From contig NZ_PHUF01000002.1 in the NCBI RefSeq assembly GCF_002813245.1, positions 310,001 through 374,000 of the forward strand: a DNA stretch of 64,000 nucleotides. Reading direction: 5' to 3'. The notes below the pieces were generated by a model. The model was not told the DNA's origin. It made no database searches and saw nothing but the letters and a program-made list of their open reading frames with translations. Below, piece after piece: positions 12,204-21,109 of this stretch. The translations under genes were made by a program, and so were the position numbers. This stretch comes from Novosphingobium kunmingense. GTDB taxonomy: Bacteria; Pseudomonadota; Alphaproteobacteria; Sphingomonadales; Sphingomonadaceae. Every line of letters starts with the position of its first letter. Positions within the stretch are counted from its first letter, which is position 1.

Positions 12204-12335
12204 AGACGTCTCCTCTGCAATTTCGCGTCAGTCTGGAGTCCGGCTACGCGCGCAGGTCTACACCCATCCATGCGCTGCATCAAATTGCGGCAAAAATCCG
12301 CTGCTCTGCGACGCGCAGCCGGCTATGGGAGGAGA

Positions 12336-14393
12336 ATGCGTCCCGACCGGCTCAATCCCCTGTTCGTTTCGGCCGACAGCCTGAAGGGGGTGGGACCAGG
12401 GCTGGCCCGTCCGCTTGAACGGCTGGGCCTGACCCGGGTGCGCGACTTTCTTTACCACCTGCCGGACCGCTTCGTCGAGCGGCGCGCAGTAACCGATCTC
12501 GACCAGGCGAGCGTCGGGGAAAATATCGTCGTGGCGCTGACCCCGATCGAATACCGCAGTTCGGCGGGGCGCGGCCCGTTCCGTGTGCTGGCGACCGATG
12601 CGCCGGGCAATGTCTGCGCGATCACCTATTTCGGGCGCAACGCGGGCTGGGCGAAGAAATCGCTCCCGCTCGGCGAAACGCGGTGGATCGCCGGGCGGCT
12701 CGACCAGTTCGGGCAGATGCTGCAGGTCGTCCATCCCGATCATGTCAGCGAGGAAAGCGCAGTGGCGCTCGGCCAGTTGGTCGAGCCAGTCTATGCCTTG
12801 TGCGAGGGCCTGACCCAGGGCAGGCTGACCGCGCTGATCCAGCAAGCCTTGGTCGGCATCGACGATCTTCCCGAATGGATCGAGCCCGGGCTGTTCGACC
12901 GGATGAAATGGCCCTCTTGGCGCGATGCGCTGGACTTGGTGCACAAGGGCGAACACCGCGAGGCGCGCGATCGGCTGGCCTATGACGAGTTGCTGGCCAA
13001 CAGCCTGGCGCTGCTCCTGGTCAAGACCGCCAACCGGGCCCGGCGCGGGACGCCGCTGGCCGGGGACGGACGGCTTCGGGCGCGGGTGAACCTGCCGTTT
13101 GCCCTGACTGGCGCGCAGCGGCGCTCGATCGCCGAGATCGAGGCCGACATTGCGCAGGAGGCGCCGATGCTGCGCCTGCTGCAAGGCGATGTCGGATCGG
13201 GAAAGACTGTGGTCGCGCTCGAATCGATGCTAATCGCGGTCGAGGCCGGGGCCCAGGCCGCCTTGCTTGCCCCAACCGAGATCCTTGCGCGCCAGCACTT
13301 CGAAACACTGACCCGCATGGCGCAGGGCACCGGCATCGAGATCGCCTTGTTGACCGGCCGCGACAAGGGCCGCGCACGCGAGGCGACCTTGATGGGACTT
13401 CACGACGGCTCGATCCCGATCGTGGTCGGCACCCACGCAATATTCCAGGATGCGGTGCAATACCGCAACCTCGCCCTGGTCGTGATTGACGAACAGCACC
13501 GCTTTGGCGTCGGCCAGAGGCTGATGCTGGCGCAGAAGGGCAAGCGCACGCCGCACTGTCTGGCCATGACCGCGACGCCGATTCCGCGCACCCTGACGCT
13601 GGCGCAGTATGGCGAGATGGACGTCTCCAAGCTCGACGAGATGCCGCCGGGTCGCCAGCCGATCGACACGCGGGTTGTCGCGATCGAGCGCATGGCGGAC
13701 GTCATTGCCAGCCTGTCGCGCCATCTCGGCACCGGACAGCAGGCCTACTGGGTCTGCCCGATGGTCCGCGAACTCGAAAGCGAGGATCTTGCCGCCGCCG
13801 AGGCGCGGTTTGCGGAACTGAAGGAGCATTTCGGCCAGGATGTCGTGCTGGTCCATGGCCAGCTTCGGCCCGAGATCAAGGACGCGGCCATGGAACGCTT
13901 CGCGGCGGGCGGGGCGAAGCTCCTCGTCGCGACCACCGTGATCGAGGTCGGGGTCGATGTGCCCAATGCTACGCTGATGGTGATCGAACAGGCCGAACGC
14001 TTCGGTCTTGCGCAGTTGCACCAGTTGCGCGGCCGGGTGGGGCGGGGCTCTGCCGCCAGCACGTGCTTGCTGCTGCGCTCGAACGCATTGTCGGAAACGG
14101 CCAAGCGGCGCCTCGCCCTGATGCGCGAGACGCAGGACGGTTTCCGCATCGCCGAGGAGGACCTCGAACTGCGCGGCGGCGGCGAACTGCTCGGCACGCG
14201 GCAATCTGGGGAGACCGCCTTTCGCGTCGCCAGCCTGGAGCAGATCCAGAAGCTGCTGCCACTCGCGCATGACGATGCCCGCCTGCTGATCGAACGCGAC
14301 GGCGGCCTGACCGGAGAACGCGGCGAGGCGGCGCGACTTCTGCTCTATCTGTTCGAGCGCGACTGGGGCGTCCAGTTGCTGCGTGGAGGCTAG
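12336..14393 (+). CDS. recG: ATP-dependent DNA helicase RecG
   Basis: Branch-migration helicase that remodels stalled replication forks and Holliday junctions. The 685 residues show the N-terminal wedge/OB region (DSLKGVGPGLARPLERLG), Walker A QGDVGSGKTVVALES, DEQHRFGV, the [11 protein letters not shown] motif and the C-terminal [12 protein letters not shown] plus the ELRGGGELLGTRQSG segment. The ATG at 12336 has GGAGGAG directly in front, whereas the longer open frame upstream overlaps the divergent gene. The HAD gene downstream begins four bases after its stop. Confidence 0.97.
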   Translation: MRPDRLNPLFVSADSLKGVGPGLARPLERLGLTRVRDFLYHLPDRFVERRAVTDLDQASVGENIVVALTPIEYRSSAGRGPFRVLATDAPGNVCAITYFGRNAGWAKKSLPLGETRWIAGRLDQFGQMLQVVHPDHVSEESAVALGQLVEPVYALCEGLTQGRLTALIQQALVGIDDLPEWIEPGLFDRMKWPSWRDALDLVHKGEHREARDRLAYDELLANSLALLLVKTANRARRGTPLAGDGRLRARVNLPFALTGAQRRSIAEIEADIAQEAPMLRLLQGDVGSGKTVVALESMLIAVEAGAQAALLAPTEILARQHFETLTRMAQGTGIEIALLTGRDKGRAREATLMGLHDGSIPIVVGTHAIFQDAVQYRNLALVVIDEQHRFGVGQRLMLAQKGKRTPHCLAMTATPIPRTLTLAQYGEMDVSKLDEMPPGRQPIDTRVVAIERMADVIASLSRHLGTGQQAYWVCPMVRELESEDLAAAEARFAELKEHFGQDVVLVHGQLRPEIKDAAMERFAAGGAKLLVATTVIEVGVDVPNATLMVIEQAERFGLAQLHQLRGRVGRGSAASTCLLLRSNALSETAKRRLALMRETQDGFRIAEEDLELRGGGELLGTRQSGETAFRVASLEQIQKLLPLAHDDARLLIERDGGLTGERGEAARLLLYLFERDWGVQLLRGG

Positions 14394-14397
14394 CGGT

Positions 14398-15213
14398 TTG
14401 ATCACAACTCCGATTCGCCTGCTGGTCAGCGACATCGACGGGACCATGGTGCGCCATGACAAGTCGCTGCCCGAGGCGAACATTGTCGCCGTTCGCGATC
14501 TGGTGGCGCGGGGAGTTCCGGTCACACTGATTTCGGCGCGCCCTGCGGCGGGTATCCTGCCGATCGCGGCGGCGCTTGGCCTGGAAGGCCCGTTTGGTGC
14601 CTTCAACGGCGGGACAGTGTTCGAACGGGACGGCACGGTACTGTCCGATTGCGTCCTTCCCTCTCCGACTACGATGCGCTTGCTCGACCTTTATGCCGCC
14701 GAGGGAATCACCTGCTGGCTCTTCACCGCCGACCGCTGGCTGACGACCGACCTGGACAATCCGCATACCGGACGGGAAATCCAGTCATCGGGCCTTCAGC
14801 CCGAACCGTGGGATGCCGCCGATGCGCTTATCGAGGCGGCACACAAGGTCGTGGCGGTTTGCGATGAGGATGCGCAGATGGACCGGATCGAACAGGCTGC
14901 GCGCGAAATTGCCGGCCAGACGATCACCCTTGTCCGCTCGCAGGATTATTATCTCGATGCGACGGCGCCGGGCGCGAACAAGGGAGCGGGCGTCACCGCG
15001 CTAGCCGGACACTTCGGGGTCGATCTGGGCGCAGTAGCCGTCATCGGAGATCAGGCCAACGATATCGCCATGTTCAGGAAGGCCGGGCTGGCGATCGCGG
15101 TCGGCCAGGCGCGGCCTGTGGTCAGGGATGCGGCGCATCGGGTGGCGGCCAGCAACGAGGACGCGGGCGTGGCCGACGCCATCGCGCGCTTCATTCTTCC
15201 GACGCTGCGATAG
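14398..15213 (+). CDS. Cof-type HAD-IIB family phosphatase
   Basis: Cytoplasmic haloacid-dehalogenase phosphatase of the Cof class, which dephosphorylates sugar phosphates, nucleotides or cofactors such as FMN; the substrate cannot be predicted. The 271 residues show motif I VSDIDGTMV (nucleophile and acid Asp), motif II ISARP, motif III Lys in PGANKGAGV, and motif IV GDQANDIAMF. I prefer the TTG at 14398: GGAGG at 14385-14389, inside the end of recG, is eight bases in front. A GTG at 14383 would overlap recG but has no better site. It is probably co-transcribed with recG. Confidence 0.85.
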   Translation: MITTPIRLLVSDIDGTMVRHDKSLPEANIVAVRDLVARGVPVTLISARPAAGILPIAAALGLEGPFGAFNGGTVFERDGTVLSDCVLPSPTTMRLLDLYAAEGITCWLFTADRWLTTDLDNPHTGREIQSSGLQPEPWDAADALIEAAHKVVAVCDEDAQMDRIEQAAREIAGQTITLVRSQDYYLDATAPGANKGAGVTALAGHFGVDLGAVAVIGDQANDIAMFRKAGLAIAVGQARPVVRDAAHRVAASNEDAGVADAIARFILPTLR

Positions 15214-15225
15214 TTGGAAACGATG

Positions 15226-15302
15226 TGGTCGGGGAAAGAGGATTCGAACCTCCGGCCCCTGCCTCCCGAAGACAGTGCTCTACCAGGCTGAGCTATTCCC
15301 CG
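15226..15302 (-). tRNA. tRNA-Pro (anticodon CGG)
   Basis: The minus strand folds as a cloverleaf. The acceptor stem is CGGGGAA with TTCCCCG, the D arm is GCTCAGCCTGGTAGAGC, the anticodon stem is CTGTC with GGCAG and its loop TTCGGGA gives anticodon CGG, and the T arm is GGAGGTTCGAATCCT. The 3' CCA is encoded. The total is 77 bases. Confidence 0.96.
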
Positions 15303-15349
15303 ACCGATCGTTCACCCCCCCGAAGCCGCGAGGGCGAGGCAGGAGCGCG

Positions 15350-15378
15350 CCTATAGTCAGGCATTTGGACGGTGGCAA
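15350..15378 (-). promoter_or_regulatory. Promoter of tRNA-Pro
   Basis: On the minus strand TTGCCA (15373-15378) and TATAGG (15350-15355) are 17 bases apart, about 48 bases upstream of the tRNA. Both hexamers and the flanking CTATAGGCGC match the tRNA-Asn promoter at 5694-5721. Confidence 0.6.
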
Positions 15379-15407
15379 GCGGGCAATGTCGCGGCTAGGG
15401 TCATTTC

Positions 15408-16364
15408 ATGGCCAGCGCAGCGATTCCCGACGATTCCCAAGCATCCGACCACTGGGAATGGCAGTATCTCGACCTGATGCGCCGCATCTGGGATCACGGT
15501 GACGAGCGGGTTGATCGCACCGGGATCGGCACCCGGTCGATCTTCGGCACGCAGATTCGTTGCGACCTGGGCGGCGGAGTCATGCCGCTGGTGACTACCA
15601 AGCGGGTCTATTGGAAAACCGCAACGCGCGAGTTCCTGTGGTTCCTGTCCGGCGATACGAACATCCGCGCCCTGTGTGCCCAGGGGGTCGAGATCTGGAC
15701 CGACTGGCCGCTCGATCGCTATCGCCGCGAAACCGGTGACGACATCAGCCGCGAAGGGTTTTCGCAGCGCATCGTCGCCGATGCTGCGTTTGCCGAGGCC
15801 TGGGGCGATCTCGGGCCGGTCTACGGCAAGCAATGGGTCGACTGGGCAACCTACGTTCCAACGGGCGATGGCCTGTTCGCGAAGGGGCCAGGCGTCAACC
15901 AGGTCGAGCAGGTGGTTGAAAGCCTGCGCGCCAATCCGGGTAGCCGTCGCCACATCGTCGAAGGCTGGAATGTCGCCGAACTCGACCGAATGGCTTTGCC
16001 TCCGTGCCACAAGACGTACCAGTTCCATGTCGCCGGCAACAAGCTCAACTGCCTGCTGTACCAGCGCAGTTGCGACCTGGCCCTTGGCCTTCCGTTCAAC
16101 TTGTGGGGCGGGGCGCTGTTCACCCGCATGGTGGCCCAGCAGGCCGGATTCGAGCCCGGCGAACTGGTGTGGATGGGCGGAGATACCCACCTCTACCTCA
16201 ACCACGCCGACCTGGTCGAAACGCAGCTGTCGCGTCATCCATCGGGCACTCCGCGGCTCGAGATCGCACGCCGGCCTGCCAGCATCTTCGACTACGCGAT
16301 CGAGGATTTCGAGGTGAGTGGCTATGTGCCGCAGGGCGCGCTCAAAGCTCCTGTGGCCGTCTGA
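15408..16364 (+). CDS. thyA: Thymidylate synthase
   Basis: Converts dUMP to dTMP with methylene-tetrahydrofolate as methyl donor. The 318 residues correspond to the longer (Lactobacillus casei-like) form with an extra segment after LSGDTNIRALCAQG, compared with the 264-residue Escherichia coli form. The catalytic Cys is residue 200 in LPPCHKTYQFHV. RSCDLALGLPFNLWG and the HLYLNHADLV region complete the dUMP and folate sites. No dihydrofolate reductase gene is adjacent. The ribosome binding site is weak, so the exact ATG is slightly uncertain. Confidence 0.95.
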   Translation: MASAAIPDDSQASDHWEWQYLDLMRRIWDHGDERVDRTGIGTRSIFGTQIRCDLGGGVMPLVTTKRVYWKTATREFLWFLSGDTNIRALCAQGVEIWTDWPLDRYRRETGDDISREGFSQRIVADAAFAEAWGDLGPVYGKQWVDWATYVPTGDGLFAKGPGVNQVEQVVESLRANPGSRRHIVEGWNVAELDRMALPPCHKTYQFHVAGNKLNCLLYQRSCDLALGLPFNLWGGALFTRMVAQQAGFEPGELVWMGGDTHLYLNHADLVETQLSRHPSGTPRLEIARRPASIFDYAIEDFEVSGYVPQGALKAPVAV

Positions 16365-16442
16365 TAACGACAAAATCTGCACACTATTGCTTTCCCGCGA
16401 TCCTTCGCCATATTTGCGCCTCCTACTCTGGAGGGTTTATCA

Positions 16443-16634
16443 ATGCGCAAGTTCACTACCGCTGCTGTTCTCGTTGCCGCCTCGCTCGCTGTTGCCGCTT
16501 GCGGTGAAGCCGAAGCTCCGGTTGCCGAAGCCACCACCGAAGCCGCTGTGGAAGCTCCGGCGGCCGACGCTGCCACCGATGCTGCCACCGACGCTGCCGG
16601 CGCCACGGAAGCGGCTACCGAAGCTGCAATGTAA
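16443..16634 (+). CDS. Very small Ala/Glu/Thr-rich lipoprotein
   Basis: A 63-residue predicted lipoprotein of unknown function. The signal peptide MRKFTTAAVLVAASLAVAAC ends in a lipobox (VAAC) with the acylated Cys at residue 20. The mature part is only about 43 residues, made almost entirely of Ala, Glu, Thr, Asp and Val in loose repeats such as EATTEAA and DAATDAATDAA. Such a chain is probably unstructured and acidic. TGGAGGG eight bases before the ATG and a strong terminator right after the stop show it is a real, probably well-expressed single-gene unit. No homology can be assigned. Confidence 0.8.
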   Translation: MRKFTTAAVLVAASLAVAACGEAEAPVAEATTEAAVEAPAADAATDAATDAAGATEAATEAAM

Positions 16635-16660
16635 GATTTCGGCAGCAATGCCGTTTTCGG

Positions 16661-16696
16661 ACGGGGCGGACCGAAAGGTCTGCCCCGTTTGCGTTT
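16661..16696 (+). terminator. Rho-independent terminator after the small lipoprotein
   Basis: A 12-bp stem pairs ACGGGGCGGACC (16661-16672) with GGTCTGCCCCGT (16677-16688), with a GAAA tetraloop and one G-T pair, followed by TTGCGTTT. It separates the lipoprotein from the dehydrogenase operon. Confidence 0.8.
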
Positions 16697-16750
16697 CCGG
16701 GAGGTACGTCAATCCACGAAATGGCTCGTTCGTTCGGTCCTCGGGACGTG

Positions 16751-16779
16751 TTGACGGCGAAATAGCTTTGAAATATTAT
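16751..16779 (+). promoter_or_regulatory. Promoter of the branched-chain dehydrogenase operon
   Basis: TTGACG (16751-16756) is followed after exactly 17 bases by TATTAT (16774-16779) in an AT-rich stretch that stands out from the GC-rich surroundings. Transcription would start near 16786, about 58 bases before the first ATG of the operon. Confidence 0.7.
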
Positions 16780-16843
16780 ATCGCCTGTATAAAATATGCT
16801 TCCACTGACGCGTTTTGCGTCCGGTGGAGCGGGAGAGCGCGAT

Positions 16844-18148
16844 ATGGCCAGCCGGCCGCCCTTCAAAGATCACAACCGCGGCAACCTGCCGCCCCTGTCG
16901 CTCCATGTTCCCGAGCCGCCGTTTCGCCCTGGCGATCCGGTCGATTATTCCTTCCTGGACATCCCTGCAGCGGGTGCCCAGCCGCGCCCGGATGAAGCCT
17001 GCGAGGCGGCCGAAACCCATCCGCTGTGCCACGACCTGATTCGCGTTCTGGACGATGACGGCCGCGCGGTCGGACCCTGGGACCCCAAGCTCGATCCCGA
17101 AACCCTGCGCCGGATGCTGCGCACCATGGCACTGACCCGCGCCTTCGACGACCGGATGTATCGCGGCCAGCGGCAGGGCAAGACCAGCTTCTACATGAAG
17201 TGCACCGGGGAAGAGGCGACGAGTGTCGCTTCGGCATTCGCCCTGGCTGACGACGACATGGTGTTCCCCAGCTATCGCCAGCAGGGCATCCTGATCGCGC
17301 GCGGCTATCCGTTGACCGAGATGATCAACCAGATCTACTCGAACCGCGCGGACAAGCTGAAGGGCCGCCAGCTGCCGATCATGTATTCCAGCCGCGAGCA
17401 CAGCTTCTTCACGATCAGCGGCAACCTGGCGACGCAGTATCCGCAGGCCGCGGGCTGGGCCATGGCCAGCGCGATCAAGGGCGACAGCCGCATTGCCGCA
17501 ACCTGGATCGGCGAGGGATCGAGCGCCGAGGGCGATGCGCACGCCGCCTTCACCTTCGCGACGGTGTTCAACGCGCCGGTGGTGTTCAACGTGGTCAACA
17601 ACCAGTGGGCGATCTCGAGCTTCTCGGGCTTCGCCGGCGGAGAGCGCGCCACCTTTGCAGCCAAGGCCGTGGGCTATGGCATCGCCGGCCTCCGCGTCGA
17701 TGGTAACGACGCGCTGGCGGTCTATGCCGCGATGCGATGGGCGGCGAATCGTGCGCGGGCGAACAAGGGCCCGACCCTGATCGAACACTTCACCTACCGC
17801 GCCGAAGGCCATTCGACGTCCGACGATCCGAGCGCCTATCGTTCCGCGCAGGAGCGCGGCGAGTGGCCGCTGGGCGATCCGATCACGCGGCTGAAGCAGC
17901 ACCTCATAGCCCTGGGCGAATGGAGCGAAGATCAGCACGAGGCGATGGACAAGGAGCACGTCGACCAGGTCAAGGCGGCCACCAAGGAGGCCGAGAAGAA
18001 CGGTATCCTCGGCCATGGGCTGCATCACCCGTTCCACACCATGTTCGAGGACGTGTTCGAGGACCTGCCGTGGCACCTCAAGGAACAGGCCGAGCAGGCC
18101 ATCCGCGAGCGCCGGATCAAGTGGCCCACCTGGAAGGAGTACGAATGA
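16844..18148 (+). CDS. bkdA1: Branched-chain 2-oxoacid dehydrogenase E1 component, alpha subunit
   Basis: Thiamine-diphosphate-dependent subunit that decarboxylates branched-chain 2-oxoacids from Val, Leu and Ile. The 434 residues include the family N-terminal extension (NLPPLSLHVPEPPFRPGD), the RAFDDRMYRGQRQGKTSFY segment, and the ThDP motif running from GEGSSAEGDAH to NNQWAIS. RAEGHSTSDDPSAYR matches the phosphorylation-loop region. These favour the branched-chain enzyme over pyruvate dehydrogenase. I chose ATG 16844, preceded by GGGAG; an in-frame ATG at 16796 is less likely. The stop overlaps the start of the beta subunit gene by four bases. Confidence 0.9.
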   Translation: MASRPPFKDHNRGNLPPLSLHVPEPPFRPGDPVDYSFLDIPAAGAQPRPDEACEAAETHPLCHDLIRVLDDDGRAVGPWDPKLDPETLRRMLRTMALTRAFDDRMYRGQRQGKTSFYMKCTGEEATSVASAFALADDDMVFPSYRQQGILIARGYPLTEMINQIYSNRADKLKGRQLPIMYSSREHSFFTISGNLATQYPQAAGWAMASAIKGDSRIAATWIGEGSSAEGDAHAAFTFATVFNAPVVFNVVNNQWAISSFSGFAGGERATFAAKAVGYGIAGLRVDGNDALAVYAAMRWAANRARANKGPTLIEHFTYRAEGHSTSDDPSAYRSAQERGEWPLGDPITRLKQHLIALGEWSEDQHEAMDKEHVDQVKAATKEAEKNGILGHGLHHPFHTMFEDVFEDLPWHLKEQAEQAIRERRIKWPTWKEYE

Positions 18149-19203
18149 TGGGCCTTGAGGAAGCTCCACTGTCGCTGGCCAACGCGCCGACCAAGCGGCT
18201 CAACATGATCGAGGCGATCAACGATGCGCTCGACATCATGATGGAGCGCGATCCCAATGTTGTCGTGTTCGGTGAGGACGTCGGCTATTTCGGGGGGGTG
18301 TTCCGCGCCACGGCCGGCCTGCAAAAGAAATACGGCAAGACCCGCGTGTTCGACACCCCGATCAACGAATGCGGTATTATCGGCGCGGCCGTCGGAATGG
18401 GGGCCTATGGCCTGCGCCCCGTGCCGGAAATCCAGTTCGCCGATTACATCTATCCGGGCCTCGACCAACTGATCTCCGAAGCGGCGCGGCTGCGTTACCG
18501 TTCGGCGGGAGAGTTCACCTCGCCGATCACCGTGCGCAGTCCCTTTGGCGGGGGCATCTTCGGCGGCCAGACCCACAGCCAGAGCCCCGAGGCGCTGTTC
18601 ACGCACGTGGCCGGGATCAAGACCGTGATCCCTTCGACCCCGCACGATGCCAAGGGCCTGTTGATCGCGGCGATCGAAGACAACGATCCGGTGATCTTCT
18701 TCGAGCCCAAGCGCATCTATAACGGGCCCTTCAACGGCTATTACGACAAGCCGGTCGAGCCCTGGGCGCGGCACAAGGATAGCGAGGTGCCCGAAGGCTA
18801 TTACCGCATTCCGCTGGGCAAGGCCCGCGTGGTGCGCGAGGGCGAGGCGATGACCGTGCTGGCCTATGGCACGATGATCCATGTGGCCGAGGCGGTCCTG
18901 GCCGAAAAAGGCGTCGATGCCGAAATCATCGACCTGCGCACGCTGGTTCCGATCGACATCGACACTGTGCAAAAATCGGTGGAAAAAACCGGCAAATGCC
19001 TGATCGTTCACGAGGCGACCCGGACCTGCGGCTATGGCGCGGAACTGTCCGCGCTGGTGCAGGAGCGCTGCTTCTACCACCTCGAAGCGCCAATCGAGCG
19101 CGTGACAGGGTTCGACACCCCCTATCCGCATAGCCTCGAATGGGCCTATTTCCCCGGACCGGTCCGCATCGGCGAGGCCGTCGACCGGCTTTTGAAGGCA
19201 TAA
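18145..19203 (+). CDS. bkdA2: Branched-chain 2-oxoacid dehydrogenase E1 component, beta subunit
   Basis: Partner of the alpha subunit; the two form the alpha2-beta2 E1. The 352 residues contain the canonical GEDVGYFGGVFRAT, DTPINECGIIGAAVGMG, QFADYIYPG and the transketolase C-terminal segment with LIVHEATRTCGYGAEL. The ATGA overlap with the upstream gene and AAGGAG just before it indicate translational coupling, so the ATG at 18145 is firm. The E2 gene follows after four bases. Confidence 0.93.
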   Translation: MMGLEEAPLSLANAPTKRLNMIEAINDALDIMMERDPNVVVFGEDVGYFGGVFRATAGLQKKYGKTRVFDTPINECGIIGAAVGMGAYGLRPVPEIQFADYIYPGLDQLISEAARLRYRSAGEFTSPITVRSPFGGGIFGGQTHSQSPEALFTHVAGIKTVIPSTPHDAKGLLIAAIEDNDPVIFFEPKRIYNGPFNGYYDKPVEPWARHKDSEVPEGYYRIPLGKARVVREGEAMTVLAYGTMIHVAEAVLAEKGVDAEIIDLRTLVPIDIDTVQKSVEKTGKCLIVHEATRTCGYGAELSALVQERCFYHLEAPIERVTGFDTPYPHSLEWAYFPGPVRIGEAVDRLLKA

Positions 19204-19207
19204 GACA

Positions 19208-20518
19208 ATGGGCAAGTTCACCTTCAAGCTCCCCGACATCGGCGAAGGCATCGCCGAGGCCGAGATCGTCGCCTGGCATGTCAAACCGGGTGACCGGGTT
19301 GAGGAAGACGGCAAACTGGCCGACGTGATGACCGACAAGGCCACGGTCGAGATGGAGAGCCCGGTGGCGGGCGTCGTGCTGGAAGTGGCCGGCGCAGAAG
19401 GCGACATGATCGCCATCGGATCGCCGCTGGTGATCATCCAGACCGAGGGTGATGACGCGAGCGAAGGCGAGGAAGCCGCTGTTGCCGAGCGCATCGACGC
19501 TGAAACGCCGGATGCGGGCGACGTTGCGCGCGTCGAAGCGGCGGTGGCGGACGAACCTGCCGCACCCCCGCCGCCGCCCGCGCCAAAGCCTGCTCCGGCA
19601 CCGGCGCCGGAACCAGCATCGGTGCCCCAGTCTGCTGCCAGCGCCGGTGCCAAGGTGCTGGCAAGCCCTGCGGTCCGCTCGCGCGCGAAGGAACTGGGCA
19701 TCGATCTTGCCCAGGTCCGTCCGGCCGAGGACGGGCGCCTGCGCCACGCCGACCTCGACGCGTTCCTCGCCTATAACGGCGCCTACCGCGGCGCCGGCGG
19801 CACGGTGCCAGACCAGCAGGTCAGGGTCATCGGAATGCGCCGCCGCATCGCCGAGAACATGGCGGCGTCAAAGCGCAACATCCCGCACTTCTCCTATGTC
19901 GAGGAATGCGACGTCACCGCGCTTGAGGACCTGCGCGCGCAGCTGAACACAGGGTTCGGGGCAGACCGGCCGAAACTGACCATGCTGCCGCTTCTGATCG
20001 CCGCGATCTGCAAGACGCTGCCGGATTTCCCGATGCTCAACGCGCGCTATGACGACGAAGCCGGCGTGGTGACGCGCCACGGTGCGGTTCATCTCGGCAT
20101 GGCGACCCAGACCGACGCGGGCCTGATGGTCCCGGTCATCCGCGATGCGCAGGACAAGAACCTCTGGCAGCTGGCCAACGAGATCCGCCGCCTGGCCGAT
20201 GCCGCCCGCAACGGCAGCGCCAAGAGCGAGGAACTGTCGGGTTCGACGATCACGATAACGTCCCTCGGTCCGCTCGGCGGGGTCGCGACGACGCCGGTGA
20301 TCAACCGGCCCGAAGTGGCGATCATCGGCCCCAACCGTATTGTCGAACGGCCGATGTTCGTGCCTGACGGCATGGGCGGAGAACGGATCGCCAAGCGCAA
20401 GCTGATGAACGTTTCGATCAGCTGCGATCACCGGGTGGTTGACGGCTGGGATGCTGCCAGCTTCATTCAGTCGGTAAGGCGCCTGATCGAAAATCCGGCG
20501 CTGCTGCTGGCGAACTGA
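19208..20518 (+). CDS. bkdB: Dihydrolipoamide acyltransferase (E2) of the branched-chain complex
   Basis: Core of the complex, carrying the lipoyl swinging arm and the acyltransferase. The 436 residues show one lipoyl domain (1-80, lipoylated Lys44 in DVMTDKATVEME), a Pro/Ala-rich linker (APPPPPAPKPAPAPAPEPA), a peripheral-subunit-binding domain (VLASPAVRSRAKELGIDL) and the catalytic domain with ISCDHRVVDGWDAA. The E3 dihydrolipoamide dehydrogenase gene is not in the window, so E3 must come from elsewhere. It is the last of three tightly packed genes. Confidence 0.92.
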   Translation: MGKFTFKLPDIGEGIAEAEIVAWHVKPGDRVEEDGKLADVMTDKATVEMESPVAGVVLEVAGAEGDMIAIGSPLVIIQTEGDDASEGEEAAVAERIDAETPDAGDVARVEAAVADEPAAPPPPPAPKPAPAPAPEPASVPQSAASAGAKVLASPAVRSRAKELGIDLAQVRPAEDGRLRHADLDAFLAYNGAYRGAGGTVPDQQVRVIGMRRRIAENMAASKRNIPHFSYVEECDVTALEDLRAQLNTGFGADRPKLTMLPLLIAAICKTLPDFPMLNARYDDEAGVVTRHGAVHLGMATQTDAGLMVPVIRDAQDKNLWQLANEIRRLADAARNGSAKSEELSGSTITITSLGPLGGVATTPVINRPEVAIIGPNRIVERPMFVPDGMGGERIAKRKLMNVSISCDHRVVDGWDAASFIQSVRRLIENPALLLAN

Positions 20519-20529
20519 CGGAGAACGGC

Positions 20530-21108
20530 ATGGCGAAGGACCCGCGGATCGATGCCAAGATCGCAGATGCCGCACCCTTCGCCCAGCCGGTACTGACGCA
20601 TCTGCGCGCCCTCGTCCACGCGACGTTTCCGGATGTGGAGGAAACCATCAAGTGGGGCATGCCGCACTTCATGGTGGGCGGAAAGAACCTGGCCGGCATG
20701 GCCGCGTTCAAGGCGCACTGCGCGTTCGTGATCCACGGACAGGGGCGTCAGGGCGATGCCATGGGGCAATACGGCAAGATCGCCAGCCTGTCGGACTTGC
20801 CCGCCGATGCCGCGCTCGCCCGGAAATTGCGCGCAGCAAGAGCGGATATCGAAAGCGGAACGAAGAAGGAAACTGCGCCGCGCCGGGCCAAGCCCGATCT
20901 GCCAGTCCCGGCAGAGTTTCAGGCGGCGCTGGATGGCAACCCGGCGGCCAAGGCCGTGCTCGAGCAGTTCGCTCCGTCACATCGACGCGAGTACGTCGAA
21001 TGGATCAGCGAGGCCAAGCGGCCCGAAACCCGCGACAAGCGGATCGCCCAGGCCGTGGAGTGGTTGGCCGAGGGAAAGAAACGCAACTGGAAGTACGAAG
21101 GGTGCTGA
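20530..21108 (+). CDS. YdeI/OmpD-associated family protein with DUF1801 domain
   Basis: A 192-residue protein with an N-terminal DUF1801-like domain (PFAQPVLTHLRALVHATFPD, then ETIKWGMPHF) and a C-terminal helical YdeI/OmpD-associated segment ending in SEAKRPETRDKRIAQAVEWL. Some relatives have been linked to resistance against peptides or bacteriocins, but no enzymatic residues are evident, so the role is not known. It starts 11 bases after the E2 gene with GGAGAA in front and may ride on the operon transcript. It converges on the next gene with only one base between stops. Confidence 0.8.
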   Translation: MAKDPRIDAKIADAAPFAQPVLTHLRALVHATFPDVEETIKWGMPHFMVGGKNLAGMAAFKAHCAFVIHGQGRQGDAMGQYGKIASLSDLPADAALARKLRAARADIESGTKKETAPRRAKPDLPVPAEFQAALDGNPAAKAVLEQFAPSHRREYVEWISEAKRPETRDKRIAQAVEWLAEGKKRNWKYEGC

Positions 21109-21109
21109 T

